Shown: positions 16,400 to 24,246, numbered from the stretch's first letter. The stretch is 49,616 nt of DNA from Spirochaetia bacterium (GCA_025997655.1 BNUW01000001.1:1-49616), one strand, 5' to 3'. A program made the numbers and translations. Notes: generated by a model not told the origin, from the sequence alone.

Positions 16400-17082
16400 T
16401 GTACGTTGATTACTACTATCTTATCCTCGTGGTCCCCACCCTTATCCTTTCGATTTGGGCCCAGATAAAGGTCAAATCCACCTTTGGGAAATATTCCCGG
16501 ATACGGAACGGACGAAATATGACCGGCTCTGATGCGGCGGAACTTTTGCTGCGGGTAAACGGCATCCGGGATGTGGTCATAGAGCCTGTGGGCGGCTCCC
16601 TGACGGATCACTACGATCCCTCTTCCAAGGTGCTGCGCCTTTCCAAGCCCGTGTACGGCCAATCTTCTATCGCCGCTATTGGGGTCGCCGCCCATGAAAC
16701 GGGCCATGCCATTCAGCACGCCCGCTCCTATGGCCCCCTGATCCTCCGGAGCACCCTGGTTCCGGTGGCAAACATCGGTTCCTCCTTTGGTCCCTGGCTG
16801 GCGGTGGCGGGTCTTGCTTTTTCCTTCTCATGGCTGATCAATTTAGGCATCATCCTCTTTGGCGTGGCGGTACTCTTTTATGTGATAACCCTGCCGGTGG
16901 AGTTTAACGCCTCCGCCCGTGCCCTGGCCATTCTGCGGGACAACAAGGTACTTAACCCCGACGAACTCCGGGGGGTGCGGAAGGTACTGAGCGCCGCCGC
17001 CATGACCTACGTGGCATCCGCCCTTACGGCCCTCATGAGCTTCCTGCGGCTCATCCTCCTTTCCCGGAACCGCCGCCGCTAA
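16399..17082 (+). CDS. Membrane zinc metallopeptidase (YugP / Zn_peptidase_2 family)
   Basis: A 227-aa integral membrane protein starting [20 protein letters not shown]. The zinc motif HETGH is at residues 99-103, followed by AIQHARSYGPL. Hydrophobic segments lie at about 5-22, 125-170 and 200-220. This is the pattern of the YugP-like neutral zinc metallopeptidases, whose substrates are mostly unknown. The ATG shares one base with the gyrA stop (TGATG), so it is translationally coupled to gyrA. No separate ribosome-binding site is evident. Confidence 0.9.
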   Translation: MYVDYYYLILVVPTLILSIWAQIKVKSTFGKYSRIRNGRNMTGSDAAELLLRVNGIRDVVIEPVGGSLTDHYDPSSKVLRLSKPVYGQSSIAAIGVAAHETGHAIQHARSYGPLILRSTLVPVANIGSSFGPWLAVAGLAFSFSWLINLGIILFGVAVLFYVITLPVEFNASARALAILRDNKVLNPDELRGVRKVLSAAAMTYVASALTALMSFLRLILLSRNRRR

Positions 17083-17130
17083 ACTTTGTTTTCCCTGCTA
17101 TTTTTCGTATACTTATAGTAGGAGTGTATT

Positions 17131-17649
17131 ATGCAAAAAACTTTGAGCAGCCTTGCCTTGGGCTTAGCGGTCGTTTTGACTTTCGCCGCTTGTGCTCAGA
17201 CCGGTAGGTCTGTTAGCAAGAGTGACGTGGTGGTGGAGACTATTGACATGAGTTCTTCCTTTGATGAGGTTCAGGGGAAAGTGTGGGTACTGGATGAACT
17301 GATAAGTGAGGCTGGCACTACGATCATTAACCGGCAGAAATTGGGCGCCGATGGCATGGGGGACGCCTTTACTCTGATTGTCGATAAGGATCGGATAAGT
17401 GGCAAAGCGGCGCCTAACCGGTATCTATCTCCCTATACCCTAGGCCCTGACCAGGAGATTTCTGTAAGCCCCATCGCCGGAACCCTTATGATGAGCATTG
17501 TGGAACCCGAGGGCATCCAGGAACGGGAGTACTACAACTACCTGGAACAGGTAAACCAATGGCTCTTAACCGGCGATAAGCTTGAACTATATTCCGAGAC
17601 CCCCGAGGGTGATCCGATAATCCTGGTCTATACCTCTAAAGAACTATAG
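17131..17649 (+). CDS. META-domain lipoprotein
   Basis: A 172-aa protein with a lipoprotein signal peptide (MQKTLSSLALGLAVVLTFAAC, Cys21). The META/HslJ-like domain follows: KVWVLDEL, FTLIVDKDRISGKAAPNRY, TLMMSIVEPEGIQEREYYNYL, then LTGDKLELYSE. META domains occur in heat-shock HslJ and in surface lipoproteins; the molecular role is unknown. TAGGAG lies 7 nt before the ATG. A likely promoter is TTGTTT (17086-17091), 16 bp, TATACT (17108-17113). Confidence 0.85.
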   Translation: MQKTLSSLALGLAVVLTFAACAQTGRSVSKSDVVVETIDMSSSFDEVQGKVWVLDELISEAGTTIINRQKLGADGMGDAFTLIVDKDRISGKAAPNRYLSPYTLGPDQEISVSPIAGTLMMSIVEPEGIQEREYYNYLEQVNQWLLTGDKLELYSETPEGDPIILVYTSKEL

Positions 17650-17726
17650 CGAGTCCCCCCAGTAAGTAAAGCCCCGGAGTAATCCGGTATATATATAGAA
17701 GAGATCTTCAAAAGAGGCTAAAACAG

Positions 17727-18239
17727 ATGTCGATTGAGCAGGTACGCGATTATTTGAAACGTTGGAACCGGGATACGGACATCATTGAAATGGAAGCTTC
17801 CACGGCCACGGTTTTAGAGGCTGCCAATGCCCTGGGGGTTATCCCCGCCCGGATTGCCAAGAGCATTTCCCTTAAACAGGGCGGTGGGGGGTCGCCGGTA
17901 GGTGGGGCGCCAGTAGGGGCCATGGTGATTGTCGTCGCCGGGGATATGAAGCTGGATAACCGCAAATATAAGGATCACTTTGGCATAAAGGCCAAGATGC
18001 TCAGTCCCGAGGAAGCTCTTCAATTTACCGGCCATGCGGTTGGCGGGGTTTGTCCCTTCGGCCTTCCCCCGGAGCTTCCGGTCTTCCTGGATATTTCCAT
18101 GAAAAGGTTCACCACCGTATTTCCCGCCTGCGGTAGCGGCAATTCCGCCATAGAACTGACCCTGGATGAACTCAATGAATATTCCCAAAACAAGGAATGG
18201 GTGGATGTCTGTAAACCTATTAATGAAGTCGAGCCTTAG
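17727..18239 (+). CDS. YbaK/EbsC-family aminoacyl-tRNA deacylase
   Basis: A 170-aa single-domain YbaK/ProX-type protein. Members hydrolyse mischarged tRNAs such as Cys-tRNA(Pro) or Ala-tRNA(Pro). Visible family features are ARIAKSISLK near residue 45, VIVVAGDMKLDNRKYK near 75, then GHAVGGVCPFGLP and the closing VFPACGSGNSAIELTLDEL. The conserved Lys of AKSI and the GGVxPFG loop are present. It contains a Gly-rich insert GGGGSPVGGAPVGA before the central strand. It is probably transcribed alone from the A/T-rich region around 17690. A parS site follows the stop by 9 nt. Confidence 0.9.
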   Translation: MSIEQVRDYLKRWNRDTDIIEMEASTATVLEAANALGVIPARIAKSISLKQGGGGSPVGGAPVGAMVIVVAGDMKLDNRKYKDHFGIKAKMLSPEEALQFTGHAVGGVCPFGLPPELPVFLDISMKRFTTVFPACGSGNSAIELTLDELNEYSQNKEWVDVCKPINEVEP

Positions 18240-18248
18240 TCCGATGAA

Positions 18249-18264
18249 TGTTTCACGTGAAACA
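18249..18264. promoter_or_regulatory. parS: parS centromere site, intergenic
   Basis: A second perfect TGTTTCACGTGAAACA between the YbaK gene and the convergent four-helix-bundle gene. Two exact copies of this 16-mer within 2 kb are far beyond chance and suggest a ParB loading zone near the replication origin. Confidence 0.88.
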
Positions 18265-18305
18265 TTTTTGTCTGTTTCTCCCATCCGGTAAGCACAGCCA
18301 GGGGA

Positions 18306-18800
18306 TCATCCTTTCTTTGTTGCTGTAGGCGTTGGCGGTACCGTTATTATGGTCTGCGTCGTTAAAGTTCGCTCCGGTGATGTAGGGGTAGCTGGTGCGC
18401 CGGGGGCTGCCGGTGGTGATGCCTTGGCAGCCGAGGCGGCCGGCGTACCGGATCCTGCTTTGAGGGATTTTATCGTATAGAATAGGATTTTCCGCAGTTC
18501 GTCACAATCCTGGATACTATTTGTGGATTCAAATTCCGTTATAAAATCGGCTTCCTTGAGGATTTCCAGCCAATACTTAGTTGCCGCGCATTTCTGGAGC
18601 GCCTCCTGAAGCTTTGCCAGAAAGGCATCTTTGTTGGCCGCATATTCGGCTTCCACAAGGTTTGCCCCAATTCCGGTACCGGCCTGCAAAAGCTGCTCGG
18701 ACATGATATGCTCTTTCTTGTTATTGGCGAGGTTCTTGTAAAGCTGGACAATCTTAGCCGCGAATTGTCTGGTTTTTGCTTTTGTTTCGTTATTATCCAT
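18306..18800 (-). CDS. Four-helix-bundle protein (23S rRNA intervening-sequence protein family)
   Basis: A 164-aa protein. Residues about 10-120 match the four-helix-bundle family once named from 23S rRNA intervening sequences: FAAKIVQLYKNLANNKKEHIMSEQLLQAGTGIGANLVEAEYA, FLAKLQEALQKCAATKYWLEILKEA, and DELRKILFYTIKSLK. The family is thought to bind nucleic acid or act as a scaffold; no enzyme activity is known. A low-complexity Ala/Pro/Thr-rich tail of about 45 residues follows and is unusual. It ends in a convergent arrangement with the YbaK gene. Confidence 0.85.
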   Translation of the reverse strand: MDNNETKAKTRQFAAKIVQLYKNLANNKKEHIMSEQLLQAGTGIGANLVEAEYAANKDAFLAKLQEALQKCAATKYWLEILKEADFITEFESTNSIQDCDELRKILFYTIKSLKAGSGTPAASAAKASPPAAPGAPATPTSPERTLTTQTIITVPPTPTATKKG

Positions 18801-18813
18801 ACCAGACTCCTAA

Positions 18814-18970
18814 TCACAGACGATTCTCTTCAGTTAAAACATATCTAATCCCTTCGGTCAAGGCCTTAAGGTGTTCATAAAAACCGGGAACCTGTTTGTT
18901 TAATTCCGCTAACATATTCGGCCCATAGCGCCAGCTCGCTCATGCCGATAATGGTGTTGGCAAGGAAGCA
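18814..18970 (-). pseudogene. Possible remnant of a histidine-kinase gene
   Basis: One frame (18970 to 18875) reads CFLANTIIGMSELALWAEYV. It resembles the HisKA pattern FLA(NMSHEIRTPM)NxIIGMSELAL with its His-containing core deleted. A second frame (18915 to 18814) reads MLAELNKQVPGFYEHLKALT, EGIRYVLTEENRL. Neither is a plausible whole gene. A decayed sensor kinase end is one explanation; chance is another. Confidence 0.2.
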
Positions 18971-18991
18971 GATTATTGGTAGTACTCTATG

Positions 18992-19840
18992 TTAGGCGTA
19001 AGCGGCCGCCCATGCCTGTAATGCTATGCCGAAAGCTACCGATACGTTGAGGGAACCCTTGGCGCCGTAGGTGGGGATAGAGAGGCGGCCCAGGGAAGTG
19101 TCTGCGGCGGCCAGGGCTTGCGGACTTACCCCCAACTCTTCGGAACCGACAATCATCACCGCGTGTTTGGGAAAGGGGAAGTGGGCGATATTGATGCCGC
19201 CGGTTTCCAGGGCAAAGACGGGGGTTGTTGATAAAGCCTGGGGAAATTGTAAAGGCAACCCGGTAAATTCGACGGTGAGGCGTTCCCAGGGAAGGATGTC
19301 CGTACAGCCCATGGCGGTCCGTTTAGCTCGGGGGTGATTGGGGTCCGCGCAGAGGGGCGATAGATAGAGCTTTTCGACCCCGAAAGATTCGGCGGCCCGG
19401 AACATGGCCCCCACGTTAAAGGGGGAGCGGATATCCTCCAGGTAGACCCGCATCCCCGGAAAGGGGCGGCGTCTCTGCGGGTCAAGGCTGCCTCCGGCGT
19501 CGATAAAATCCCAGTCGGCGGTCTGCTTCCCCGTAGCGGTGAGGAGAATGTGGCGGACCGTGTTGATGGCCCGACGGATGGAAGCCCGACATTCGTCGCC
19601 AGTATCCTCCGGGGCGTATGTTCGCAGGCTGCCAAGGGCGGCGCTGAGGGCTTGACGGGCGGCGGGGGAAAAGTCGTCATCCCGGGTCAGGATTTGCAGG
19701 GTATCCGTCAGGTAGGCTAGTTCTTTACTTGCAACGAAGTTCCCGGCGCAGAGACGGAGTTCGGCCCCGGCGAAAGTTTTGGCAATTTTCCGCAGACGCT
19801 GGGAACGGGGGAGCTGGGCGAGTTTATGCAGGGGGATCAT
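18992..19840 (-). CDS. SpoU (TrmH)-family RNA 2'-O-methyltransferase
   Basis: A 282-aa protein with the three SPOUT motifs in its C-terminal half: motif 1 RSPFNVGAMFRAAESFG, motif 2 VMIVGSEELGVS, and motif 3 LSIPTYGAKGSLNVSVAFGIAL forming the SAM-binding knot. The N-terminal ~125 residues are helical and could recognise the RNA. The exact rRNA or tRNA target is not predictable. The ATG at 19840 lies 19 nt after a TATAAT (19865-19860), with only a weak AGGT upstream. Its neighbours (flgM-like, rsmI) are on the same strand but separated by a terminator. Confidence 0.9.
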   Translation of the reverse strand: MIPLHKLAQLPRSQRLRKIAKTFAGAELRLCAGNFVASKELAYLTDTLQILTRDDDFSPAARQALSAALGSLRTYAPEDTGDECRASIRRAINTVRHILLTATGKQTADWDFIDAGGSLDPQRRRPFPGMRVYLEDIRSPFNVGAMFRAAESFGVEKLYLSPLCADPNHPRAKRTAMGCTDILPWERLTVEFTGLPLQFPQALSTTPVFALETGGINIAHFPFPKHAVMIVGSEELGVSPQALAAADTSLGRLSIPTYGAKGSLNVSVAFGIALQAWAAAYA

Positions 19841-19878
19841 GGCAAATTTGACCTACACTATTATAAGGCAGGAATCTC

Positions 19879-19906
19879 CAAAAAAAAGCGGAACCCCCGG
19901 TTCCGC
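19879..19906 (-). terminator. Rho-independent terminator after the flgM-like gene
   Basis: On the minus strand the stem GCGGAAC/GTTCCGC (19888-19906) with a 5-nt loop is followed by eight or more T residues. It lies about 20 nt after the stop of the gene at 19928, so it insulates the downstream SpoU gene. Confidence 0.88.
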
Positions 19907-19927
19907 CCTTAATCTACGCTGCGTTGC

Positions 19928-20218
19928 TTATATCCCGAAGACATCTATAATCTTATCGGCCGTGGCATTCAATAGAGTCTCGTTGATATAGGAAGGGTCG
20001 TTGATCTTTTTCTTCATCTCTTCAATGCGGTCCGCCCTGACATCCGGGGCTGCCATGATGAGCTCTTTTACCCGATACAGCTCAGCCTGCTCCCGGGCTT
20101 CCGAGGAGAGGGAAATCGAGTCGGTTTTCTCACTCTGACTTACTTGACCGCTCCGTCCGGGCTTTTTACCGGGCTGAATGGGTTCTATGGGACCAATTCC
20201 GTTGACCGTCATACTCAT
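19928..20218 (-). CDS. flgM: FlgM-like anti-sigma-28 factor
   Basis: A 96-aa protein with a polar, probably disordered N-terminus (MSMTVNGIGPIEPIQPGKKP). It then shows the FlgM pattern TDSISLSSEAREQAELYRVK, APDVRADRIEEMKKKINDPSYI. FlgM binds and silences the flagellar sigma-28 until the hook is finished. The segment PDVRADRIEEMKKKI is the conserved sigma-binding region. AGGAT precedes ATG 20218 by about 5 nt; ATG 20212 is an alternative start. A motile spirochaete would be expected to carry it. No flagellar gene is adjacent. Confidence 0.82.
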   Translation of the reverse strand: MSMTVNGIGPIEPIQPGKKPGRSGQVSQSEKTDSISLSSEAREQAELYRVKELIMAAPDVRADRIEEMKKKINDPSYINETLLNATADKIIDVFGI

Positions 20219-20251
20219 ATCCTACCTACCCCAATTATCGGCATTTATCTG

Positions 20252-20947
20252 TTAATAGTTTACACGATTTTTGGATTTCTTTCCAGATACAAACACCGAA
20301 AATTCGCCCATTTGCCTGTTTTTTTCTGTTAAAACAAGCAGAATCTCCGCTACAGAACCCCGGAGATATTCCTCGTGTACCTTAGTCATTTCCCTGCCCA
20401 CACATACATATCGTTCATTATCAAGATCGGCCAGATCCGTCAAAAGCTTGAGAACCCTGAAGGGAGATTCGTAGAGAACAAAGGCGGTTTCCATGTCCAG
20501 GAGTTCCTTCAGCCGGGAACGCCGCCGGCCGGCCTTCGGTGAGAGGAAGCCCTCAAAAACTACGGTTTTGTCCATGCCGCCTGAAACGCTAACCAGGGAA
20601 GCAAAGGCGGAAGGGCCCGGGATGGGGATCACCGTATGCCCGGCCTCTGCGGCAAGCCGCACCAGCAGGTTGCCGGGGTCGCTCAAAGCCGGAGTTCCGG
20701 CGTCACTGGCATAGGCCACGGTTTTGCCCTCCTTAAGGGAAGCAATCACCTTTTCGGCGGCGAATTCCTCATTTTGAGCGCGGCAGGAGAGCAGGGGGAT
20801 GCGCAGACCCAGGTGGCTCAGCAGTTTGAGGGTACGGCGGGTATCTTCGCAGGCGACGAGGTCAACGGTTTTGAGGATTTCCACCGCCCGGAAGCTGATA
20901 TCCCCCAGGTTCCCTATGGGCGTGCCGATAATATACAAGGTTGACAC
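20252..20947 (-). CDS. rsmI: 16S rRNA (cytidine1402-2'-O)-methyltransferase RsmI
   Basis: A 231-aa tetrapyrrole-methylase-fold protein. RsmI motifs are LYIIGTPIGNLGDISFRA at the N-terminus, VACEDTRRTLKLL, ASDAGTPALSDPG and IPGPSAFASLVSVSG. It methylates C1402 of 16S rRNA with SAM. The length is slightly short (about 270-290 in many bacteria), so the small C-terminal domain is absent or reduced. The start is GTG 20947. A TATACT -10 box (20959-20954) ends 6 nt before it and no ribosome-binding site is seen, so a leaderless mRNA is predicted. It is divergent from the zinc-ribbon gene at 20993. Confidence 0.93.
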   Translation of the reverse strand: MSTLYIIGTPIGNLGDISFRAVEILKTVDLVACEDTRRTLKLLSHLGLRIPLLSCRAQNEEFAAEKVIASLKEGKTVAYASDAGTPALSDPGNLLVRLAAEAGHTVIPIPGPSAFASLVSVSGGMDKTVVFEGFLSPKAGRRRSRLKELLDMETAFVLYESPFRVLKLLTDLADLDNERYVCVGREMTKVHEEYLRGSVAEILLVLTEKNRQMGEFSVFVSGKKSKNRVNY

Positions 20948-20992
20948 AGGGTCAGTATAACCGATATGGCCGCATAATAATAGGTAAGAAAC

Positions 20993-21382
20993 ATGGACAA
21001 CTATCTCTGGATTTTAGGCTTCGTGGTGATTGCGCTGGCTTTCCTTTATTTTGGGTACAAGCTCTTTTTTAAGGGACGACAGGATCCGATTTTGGTACGG
21101 AAAGTTGTTGAGGCGCCCAGAACCTGTCCGGTCTGTTCCATCCGGCTTCTCCCGGGTGAACGGGTAAAGTCCTGGGCCTTTCCTCCGGGGAGGACCTCCG
21201 ACCGGCTCATGAATATTGCCGGATGTCCCTATTGCCTCAGGGGGGAGCGCCCCCGGATCTGCCCGGTTTGCGGTGCGGTTCTGGGTGAAGGTGAAATCCT
21301 TATCGCCCGGCTCTTTGACAAGCCCGGACGATCCCATGTCCACGTACTGGGCTGCAGCCAATGCCGGGGACCTCAACACTAA
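20993..21382 (+). CDS. Small membrane protein with zinc-ribbon-like CxxC motifs
   Basis: A 129-aa protein. One N-terminal transmembrane segment (residues about 4-25, LWILGFVVIALAFLYFGYKL) is followed by a cytoplasmic part. Four CxxC motifs occur: CPVC, CPYC, CPVC and CSQC, so two zinc ribbons are likely. The start has GGTAAG just upstream. It ends 43 nt before the PF10023 lipoprotein gene, so the two may form an operon. The family is not recognised and the function is unknown. Confidence 0.8.
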   Translation: MDNYLWILGFVVIALAFLYFGYKLFFKGRQDPILVRKVVEAPRTCPVCSIRLLPGERVKSWAFPPGRTSDRLMNIAGCPYCLRGERPRICPVCGAVLGEGEILIARLFDKPGRSHVHVLGCSQCRGPQH

Positions 21383-21425
21383 CACCGGCTGGGATGAGCG
21401 GACAAATACGGCTATACTATAGGAT

Positions 21426-22493
21426 ATGAAGAGCCCTTCCACGGTACTAACTACCTATCTACCCTTTTTTACCGCGGCGGTGATACTTTTGGGTTGCTGC
21501 GCTCTTTTTTCCGGGTGTTATACCCTCAAGCAGGGAAGCGCCCTATTGGGGTATCTGGGAAAGGCGGTTCCGCTGGAGTCACTTCTGACCGGTTCTTCCC
21601 CGGACGCCGAATTTGCCCGGCAGGTGATGGATATACGGCGCTTTGCCCTGGAGGAATTGGGGCTTCGGGAGACCTCCAACTATACCAAGTACGTCGAGAT
21701 TGACCGGAACTATCTGGCGGCGGTGGTTTCCGCTTCCGCCGGTGATTCCTTTGACCGGCATGAATGGTGGTTTCCCATTGTCGGGTCTGTTCCCTACAAG
21801 GGTTTTTTTAACCCCGCAGACGCCCGCAAGGAACGAACCAAGCTGGAGAAGAAGGATTTGGATGTGTGGATACGCGGGGTTGAAGCCTTCAGCACCCTGG
21901 GCTGGTTTTCGGACCCCCTCTATTCCTACATGAAGGACTACCCCCCTCACCGTCTGGCGGACCTTATCATCCATGAATCCACCCACGCCACGATCTACCT
22001 GAAAAACCACGCCCAGTTTAACGAAGAGTTGGCGGAATTTATCGGTACCGAGGGAAGCCGCTTATATATAGAAGAAACTTTCGGCATAGATTCCGACCAG
22101 TACCGAGCCATTGCCCAGTCCGAAAGAGACAGCGCCGCCTTCCTGGAGCTTATCCGGGAACTCATCGCCGAACTGGAGCCCATCTATGAAAGCGATATAA
22201 CCCGTGAAGAAAAGCTGCAAAAAAAGGCCGCAATCATCCAGGCCGCCAAGACCCGTTTCACCGAAAATTATGACGCCCTTTTCCAAAATAACAACTACCG
22301 CTTCTTTTCAGACCTCCCCATAAACAACGCTTACCTGGAACTCTACCGCCTCTACTACGAAAACGACCATTATTTCCAGGACCTCTACACCCGCTCCGGG
22401 CGGGATCTTCCCAAATTCATCACCGCCGTAAAAACCCTCAAGTCCAAAGGCGATCCCAAAGTCCAACTGGAATGGGCGCTTGGGTTAAACTAA
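21426..22493 (+). CDS. Predicted aminopeptidase lipoprotein (PF10023, Aminopep)
   Basis: A 355-aa protein with a long hydrophobic signal ending in a lipobox (LFSGC, Cys31), so it is exported and lipidated. The zinc motif HESTH is at residues 183-187, with a downstream acidic helix FNEELAEFIG supplying the third ligand. Family landmarks are YTKYVEIDRNYLAAVVSAS and GWFSDPLYSYM. The predicted role is peptide cleavage in the periplasm, which is inference from the family name rather than a known substrate. It follows the zinc-ribbon protein on the same strand. Confidence 0.88.
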   Translation: MKSPSTVLTTYLPFFTAAVILLGCCALFSGCYTLKQGSALLGYLGKAVPLESLLTGSSPDAEFARQVMDIRRFALEELGLRETSNYTKYVEIDRNYLAAVVSASAGDSFDRHEWWFPIVGSVPYKGFFNPADARKERTKLEKKDLDVWIRGVEAFSTLGWFSDPLYSYMKDYPPHRLADLIIHESTHATIYLKNHAQFNEELAEFIGTEGSRLYIEETFGIDSDQYRAIAQSERDSAAFLELIRELIAELEPIYESDITREEKLQKKAAIIQAAKTRFTENYDALFQNNNYRFFSDLPINNAYLELYRLYYENDHYFQDLYTRSGRDLPKFITAVKTLKSKGDPKVQLEWALGLN

Positions 22494-22503
22494 CTATAAA
22501 ATT

Positions 22504-22819
22504 TCCCCTCGAAATGAAGTCGAGTTTTCCGACCTTCCCGGCTGTTTCAGCAGCGGCGATACCCTTGAGCACGCAAAACTGATGGCCCGGGAAGCGTTGA
22601 AGAAAATTATCCATACCGGAACCATCCGCTCTTACCGGCGATGATATGTACCCCATAGAGCCAAATTTATCTGTCGCTTTCGCAATCACTCTGAAACAGG
22701 AACGGGAAAAACAGGGCTTAACTCAGAAAGAGGTGGCGAAACGCTTCAGGACTAATCCCATCCTGGCCACCATTGAGAAACTGCAAAACGTATTCGGCAC
22801 AATGTTTTTTAGTTTTTAA
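22504..22819 (+). pseudogene. Decayed HicB antitoxin gene
   Basis: Two frames together read as a HicB protein. Positions 22516-22644 give EVEFSDLPGCFSSGDTLEHA, KLMAREALKK, the HicB beta-alpha core. Positions 22646-22819 give AFAITLKQEREKQGLTQKEV, AKRF, RTNPILATIEKLQNVFG, the HicB helix-turn-helix with its middle (recognition helix) deleted. A stop and a frame change separate them. It has no start and no hicA partner upstream, so it is an inactive relic next to another damaged hicAB pair. Confidence 0.75.
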
Positions 22820-22849
22820 ACAGGAGCAAACAAACTATATATTGTCTGC

Positions 22850-23281
22850 TCACGCCGTCTTTTGCGGATTTTGCCCATACATTTGCCGCAGGGTGGTTTG
22901 CAAAGTCTGGGACAAATTAATGCCCTGGAGACCGGCCCAGTCCTTGAGCCATGCCGGTAAGGTAATGTTCGTTTTTACCGCGCGATTGTCCAGTTCGTTT
23001 TTTACAATGTCCGGAAAAATGGAAATAGGCATGATAATAGCGCCGTCCGGCATTTCTGAAACCCCAGGGGTTTCTACAAAGGGCGGCATTGTCGCTTCCG
23101 GCAGGATGTCTCCATCCTGTTCCATCCGGTAAAGATGCAAGCCTAGCGCTTCCTCTGCCATTTTTTCGGCGTGTTTGAGATTCTCGCCCCATGAAGTGCA
23201 TCCCGGCAAATCAGGCCAGAATATGCAAAAACTGCCTTTTTCAGATGGTTCAAATACCGCGTAATACGTCAGTTTTTTCAT
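22850..23281 (-). CDS. hicB: HicB-family antitoxin
   Basis: A 143-aa protein. The N-terminal degenerate RNase-H-like HicB domain reads YYAVFEPSEKGSFCIFWPDL, PGCTSWGENLKHAEKMAEEA. The C-terminus is a ribbon-helix-helix type DNA-binding end (AVKTNITLPAWLKDWAGLQG, INLSQTLQTTLRQM) that would repress its own promoter. The start has TAGGAGG 8 nt upstream, and the gene begins 12 nt after the original stop of hicA. The antitoxin is intact while its toxin gene is broken, so it is no longer needed to neutralise this toxin. Confidence 0.88.
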   Translation of the reverse strand: MKKLTYYAVFEPSEKGSFCIFWPDLPGCTSWGENLKHAEKMAEEALGLHLYRMEQDGDILPEATMPPFVETPGVSEMPDGAIIMPISIFPDIVKNELDNRAVKTNITLPAWLKDWAGLQGINLSQTLQTTLRQMYGQNPQKTA

Positions 23282-23293
23282 TACGAATACCTC

Positions 23294-23465
23294 CTAAAAT
23301 TGTATACCGGCCTGTTTTTCGATGCTTTTTAAGGTAAAAGGGGCAATATCGCCTGCCGGACTTTGAAGGATGCTTCAGTTGGATATGCGATGTCCCCTTC
23401 CCTTTAAGTTCATACCATCCATCAGCATACAGTTTTGACAAAACTTCTTTCACCCTCATGAACAT
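23294..23465 (-). pseudogene. HicA toxin gene inactivated by an internal deletion and frameshift
   Basis: From ATG 23465 (or 23459) the frame reads VKEVLSKLYADGWYELKGKG, TSHIQLKHPSKSG, the HicA double-stranded-RNA-binding-like fold. It then continues wrongly and runs over the hicB start. In a neighbouring frame the sequence AGDIAPFTLKSIEKQAGIQF and a stop at 23294 give the canonical HicA C-terminus. The residues normally joining these (TVTVPxH-type strand) are missing, and the span is not a multiple of three. The catalytic His lies before the break, but the fold should be destroyed. Confidence 0.8.
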
Positions 23466-23478
23466 ACCTTCTTGTTAT

Positions 23479-23508
23479 ATTATACTCCTATTTTATACGC
23501 ATTGTCAA
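23479..23508 (-). promoter_or_regulatory. Consensus promoter of the hicAB locus
   Basis: On the minus strand TTGACA (23508-23503) and TATAAT (23484-23479) are both perfect and 18 bp apart. The predicted mRNA starts about 7 nt before the hicA ATG. Confidence 0.75.
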
Positions 23509-23639
23509 ACGAGATGTGTTACCTGTGATCAGCCAGCTTATCAAGATTCAATCAGCAGGAAAGAGCGCTTTTTATTCCTATTGTTTTAATGGGAATACTA
23601 TTGATATAAACACTCCTTCATCCATCCGCCATTTTTTCC

Positions 23640-23668
23640 TTGACTTTCCACCAAACCCATACTACAAT
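23640..23668 (+). promoter_or_regulatory. Promoter of the hydrogenase operon
   Basis: TTGACT (23640-23645), a 17-bp spacer and TACAAT (23663-23668) predict a start near 23676 and a leader of about 65 nt before hydC. This stretch between hicA and hydC (23466-23739) holds no gene. Confidence 0.6.
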
Positions 23669-23739
23669 AACTTGAATACACTAGCGGGATGTATTACAAG
23701 CCATATTCTATGGCTTAAATCGAAACCAGGAGGTGCAAT

Positions 23740-24234
23740 TTGAGTATTGCGACATTTGACGCTGCCGTCGTTGACGACGTAATTAAGGTATGGGGGGCCA
23801 AACCGGGCTCCATTATTCCTATCTTGCAGGGCATACAGGAGAAATATAACTACCTGCCGCCCGAAACCTTCCCCTGCGTGGCCAAAAAGCTGGGGGTCAG
23901 CGAGGCCCGGATCTACGGGGTCGCCACGTTCTACGAGAACTTCTCCCTGCAACCCAAGGGCAAGTTCATCATCAAGGTCTGTGACGGGACGGCCTGTCAC
24001 GTCCGGAAGTCGATCCCCAATCTGGAGAAATTCCGTTCTATACTGGGGCTGACTGAGAAGAAGGTCACCACCGATGACCTGAGCTTTACGGTTCAGACGG
24101 TGGCGTGTCTGGGGGCGTGTTCTTTGGCGCCGGCGTTCATGGTTCAGAGTAAGGGCATTGACGACAAGGTCTATGCCAACGTTACTCCCGACCAGGTTCC
24201 GGTTATCCTCGATGAACTCAAGGCAAAACTCTAA
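23740..24234 (+). CDS. hydC: NADH-linked [FeFe] hydrogenase, NuoE-like subunit HydC
   Basis: A 164-aa thioredoxin-fold [2Fe-2S] protein of the NuoE/HydC family. The four cluster cysteines are in CDGTACHV and CLGACSLAP. The N-terminal helices (IIPILQGIQEKYNYLPPETF, GVATFYENFSLQPKG) match NuoE. In trimeric hydrogenases it passes electrons between the flavin subunit and the hydrogenase. The start is TTG 23740, preceded by AGGAGGTG 5 nt upstream; no ATG fits. It is the first gene of hydCBA, 12 nt before hydB. Confidence 0.95.
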   Translation: MSIATFDAAVVDDVIKVWGAKPGSIIPILQGIQEKYNYLPPETFPCVAKKLGVSEARIYGVATFYENFSLQPKGKFIIKVCDGTACHVRKSIPNLEKFRSILGLTEKKVTTDDLSFTVQTVACLGACSLAPAFMVQSKGIDDKVYANVTPDQVPVILDELKAKL

Positions 24235-24246
24235 AGGGGGTAGGAA

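Noticed and set aside
18249..18275. The 18249 palindrome as a terminator because T residues follow
   Set aside because: It is an exact parS 16-mer with an identical copy inside gyrA, and the palindrome has no loop, so parS is the better explanation.
22590..22605. TTATCCATA as a DnaA box marking the origin
   Set aside because: It is a single imperfect box within the hicB relic, without a cluster or AT-rich unwinding region.
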